Below, piece by piece: positions 7,463 to 7,723 of a DNA stretch of 7,723 nt (within the stretch, counting starts at the first letter, position 1; every line of letters begins with the position of its first letter). Under the pieces are notes generated by a model. The model saw nothing but the letters and a program-made list of their open reading frames with translations, did not search any database and was not told where the DNA came from. Where the stretch lies: positions 1-7,723 of the forward strand of contig CALJQI010000117.1 in assembly GCA_937980285.1 (NCBI GenBank). Reading direction: 5' to 3'. The stretch is from an uncultured Gammaproteobacteria bacterium (GTDB lineage: Bacteria; Pseudomonadota; Gammaproteobacteria; GCA-001735895). Made by a program: the position numbers and the translations under genes.

Positions 7463-7539
7463 GTCATTCACGCGAAAGCGGGAATCTCGAGACATTTGGA
7501 AAGCCTTATTTGCAAGATACCCGCTTGCGCGGGTATGAC
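7463..7539. repeat. REP-like element: two hairpin units in inverted orientation
   Basis: Two 24-base units at 7463-7486 and 7516-7539 are inverted copies of each other with 20 of 24 bases identical. Each unit is itself a hairpin of 8 base pairs with a 4-base loop: ATTCACGC/GCGGGAAT (one mismatch) on the left and ATACCCGC/GCGGGTAT (perfect) on the right. The GTCATTC...CGCGAAAGCGGGAATC type of sequence is common as a dispersed intergenic repeat in proteobacterial genomes. It sits just after the oxygenase stop. Only one copy is in this window, so its dispersed nature is inferred from its form. Confidence 0.65.
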
Positions 7540-7563
7540 GCTATAGCCCAGTTACAATCAGGC

Positions 7564-7592
7564 AAAAAAATCCCGGCAATGGCCGGGATTTT
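7564..7592. terminator. Bidirectional intrinsic terminator
   Basis: TCCCGGC (7571-7577) and GCCGGGA (7582-7588) form a GC-rich stem with an AATG loop, extended by A-T pairs outward. On the minus strand it is followed by seven T residues (complement of 7564-7570), an excellent terminator for the mmsA-like gene ending at 7610. On the plus strand it is followed by a short T-run (7589-7592), so it can also stop transcripts from the oxygenase gene. Confidence 0.85.
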
Positions 7593-7609
7593 CTCGGTAT
7601 AACTTCGGT

Positions 7610-7723
7610 TTACTTCAACACCGGCATCATGAATTCTGCATCGAGGCCGCTTTCGGACCAGCGCGAGGTGACCGTCTTGACCTTGGTGTAGAAGCGCAGG
7701 CCTTCCATGCCGTACTGGTTGTG
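7610..7723 (-). CDS. mmsA: Methylmalonate-semialdehyde dehydrogenase, C-terminal 37 residues
   Basis: Only the last 37 codons and the TAA stop (7612-7610) are present; the gene enters from the right edge. The peptide contains YGMEGLRFYTKVKTVTSRW and ends in FMMPVLK, which is the typical tail of CoA-acylating methylmalonate-semialdehyde dehydrogenases (ALDH6/MmsA), including the FYTxxKTVTxxW motif. Such enzymes convert malonate or methylmalonate semialdehyde to acetyl- or propionyl-CoA in valine and myo-inositol breakdown. The catalytic cysteine and NAD-binding region are outside the window, so another aldehyde dehydrogenase of similar tail remains possible. It converges on the oxygenase gene and ends at a strong terminator. 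Confidence 0.75.
   Translation of the reverse strand, partial: HNQYGMEGLRFYTKVKTVTSRWSESGLDAEFMMPVLK

Larger units (their letters stand above)
7445..7609. other. Intergenic region between convergent genes
   Basis: No gene is visible here. It holds a two-hairpin repeat element and a terminator, described separately. A GGAGGT at 7449-7454 looks like a ribosome binding site, but no start codon and open frame follow it. Confidence 0.7.

Noticed and set aside
1..7723. A defence island, CRISPR array or mobile element
   Set aside because: RecB and RecC are the housekeeping repair subunits with uninterrupted frames. No transposase, integrase, spaced direct repeats or attachment sites were seen.

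Overview
The window looks like a piece of a moderately GC-rich gammaproteobacterial chromosome. The evidence is a recC gene running directly into recB with a 4-base GTGA overlap and no ptrA gene between them, and the C-terminal end of a methylmalonate-semialdehyde dehydrogenase (MmsA-type). I cannot name the genus from the sequence.

Layout. On the minus strand, bases 3-2423 encode the first 807 residues of RecB, cut by the left edge before its nuclease domain. Bases 2420-5584 (minus) encode a complete RecC of 1054 residues. Bases 5585-5777 are a divergent intergenic region with a likely recC promoter, a perfect 7+7 palindrome over its -35 region, and promoter-like hexamers for the opposite strand. 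On the plus strand follow an unrecognised 306-residue protein (5778-6698) and, 41 bases later, a 234-residue putative 2OG-Fe(II) oxygenase of the PF13759/TIGR02466 type (6740-7444). Bases 7445-7609 hold a two-hairpin repeat element and a bidirectional terminator between convergent genes. The minus-strand end of an mmsA-like gene (7610-7723) runs off the right edge.

How the genes work together. RecB and RecC are two subunits of the RecBCD helicase-nuclease that processes double-strand breaks; recD probably lies beyond the left edge. The unknown protein and the oxygenase may be co-transcribed and are the least explained part of the window. The mmsA end belongs to valine or inositol catabolism and is a separate transcription unit.

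No mobile element, CRISPR array, RNA gene or defence system is visible. The best candidates for something undescribed are the unknown-protein/oxygenase pair, the divergence of RecC at positions aligned with E. coli Chi-contacting residues, and the palindrome at the recC promoter.
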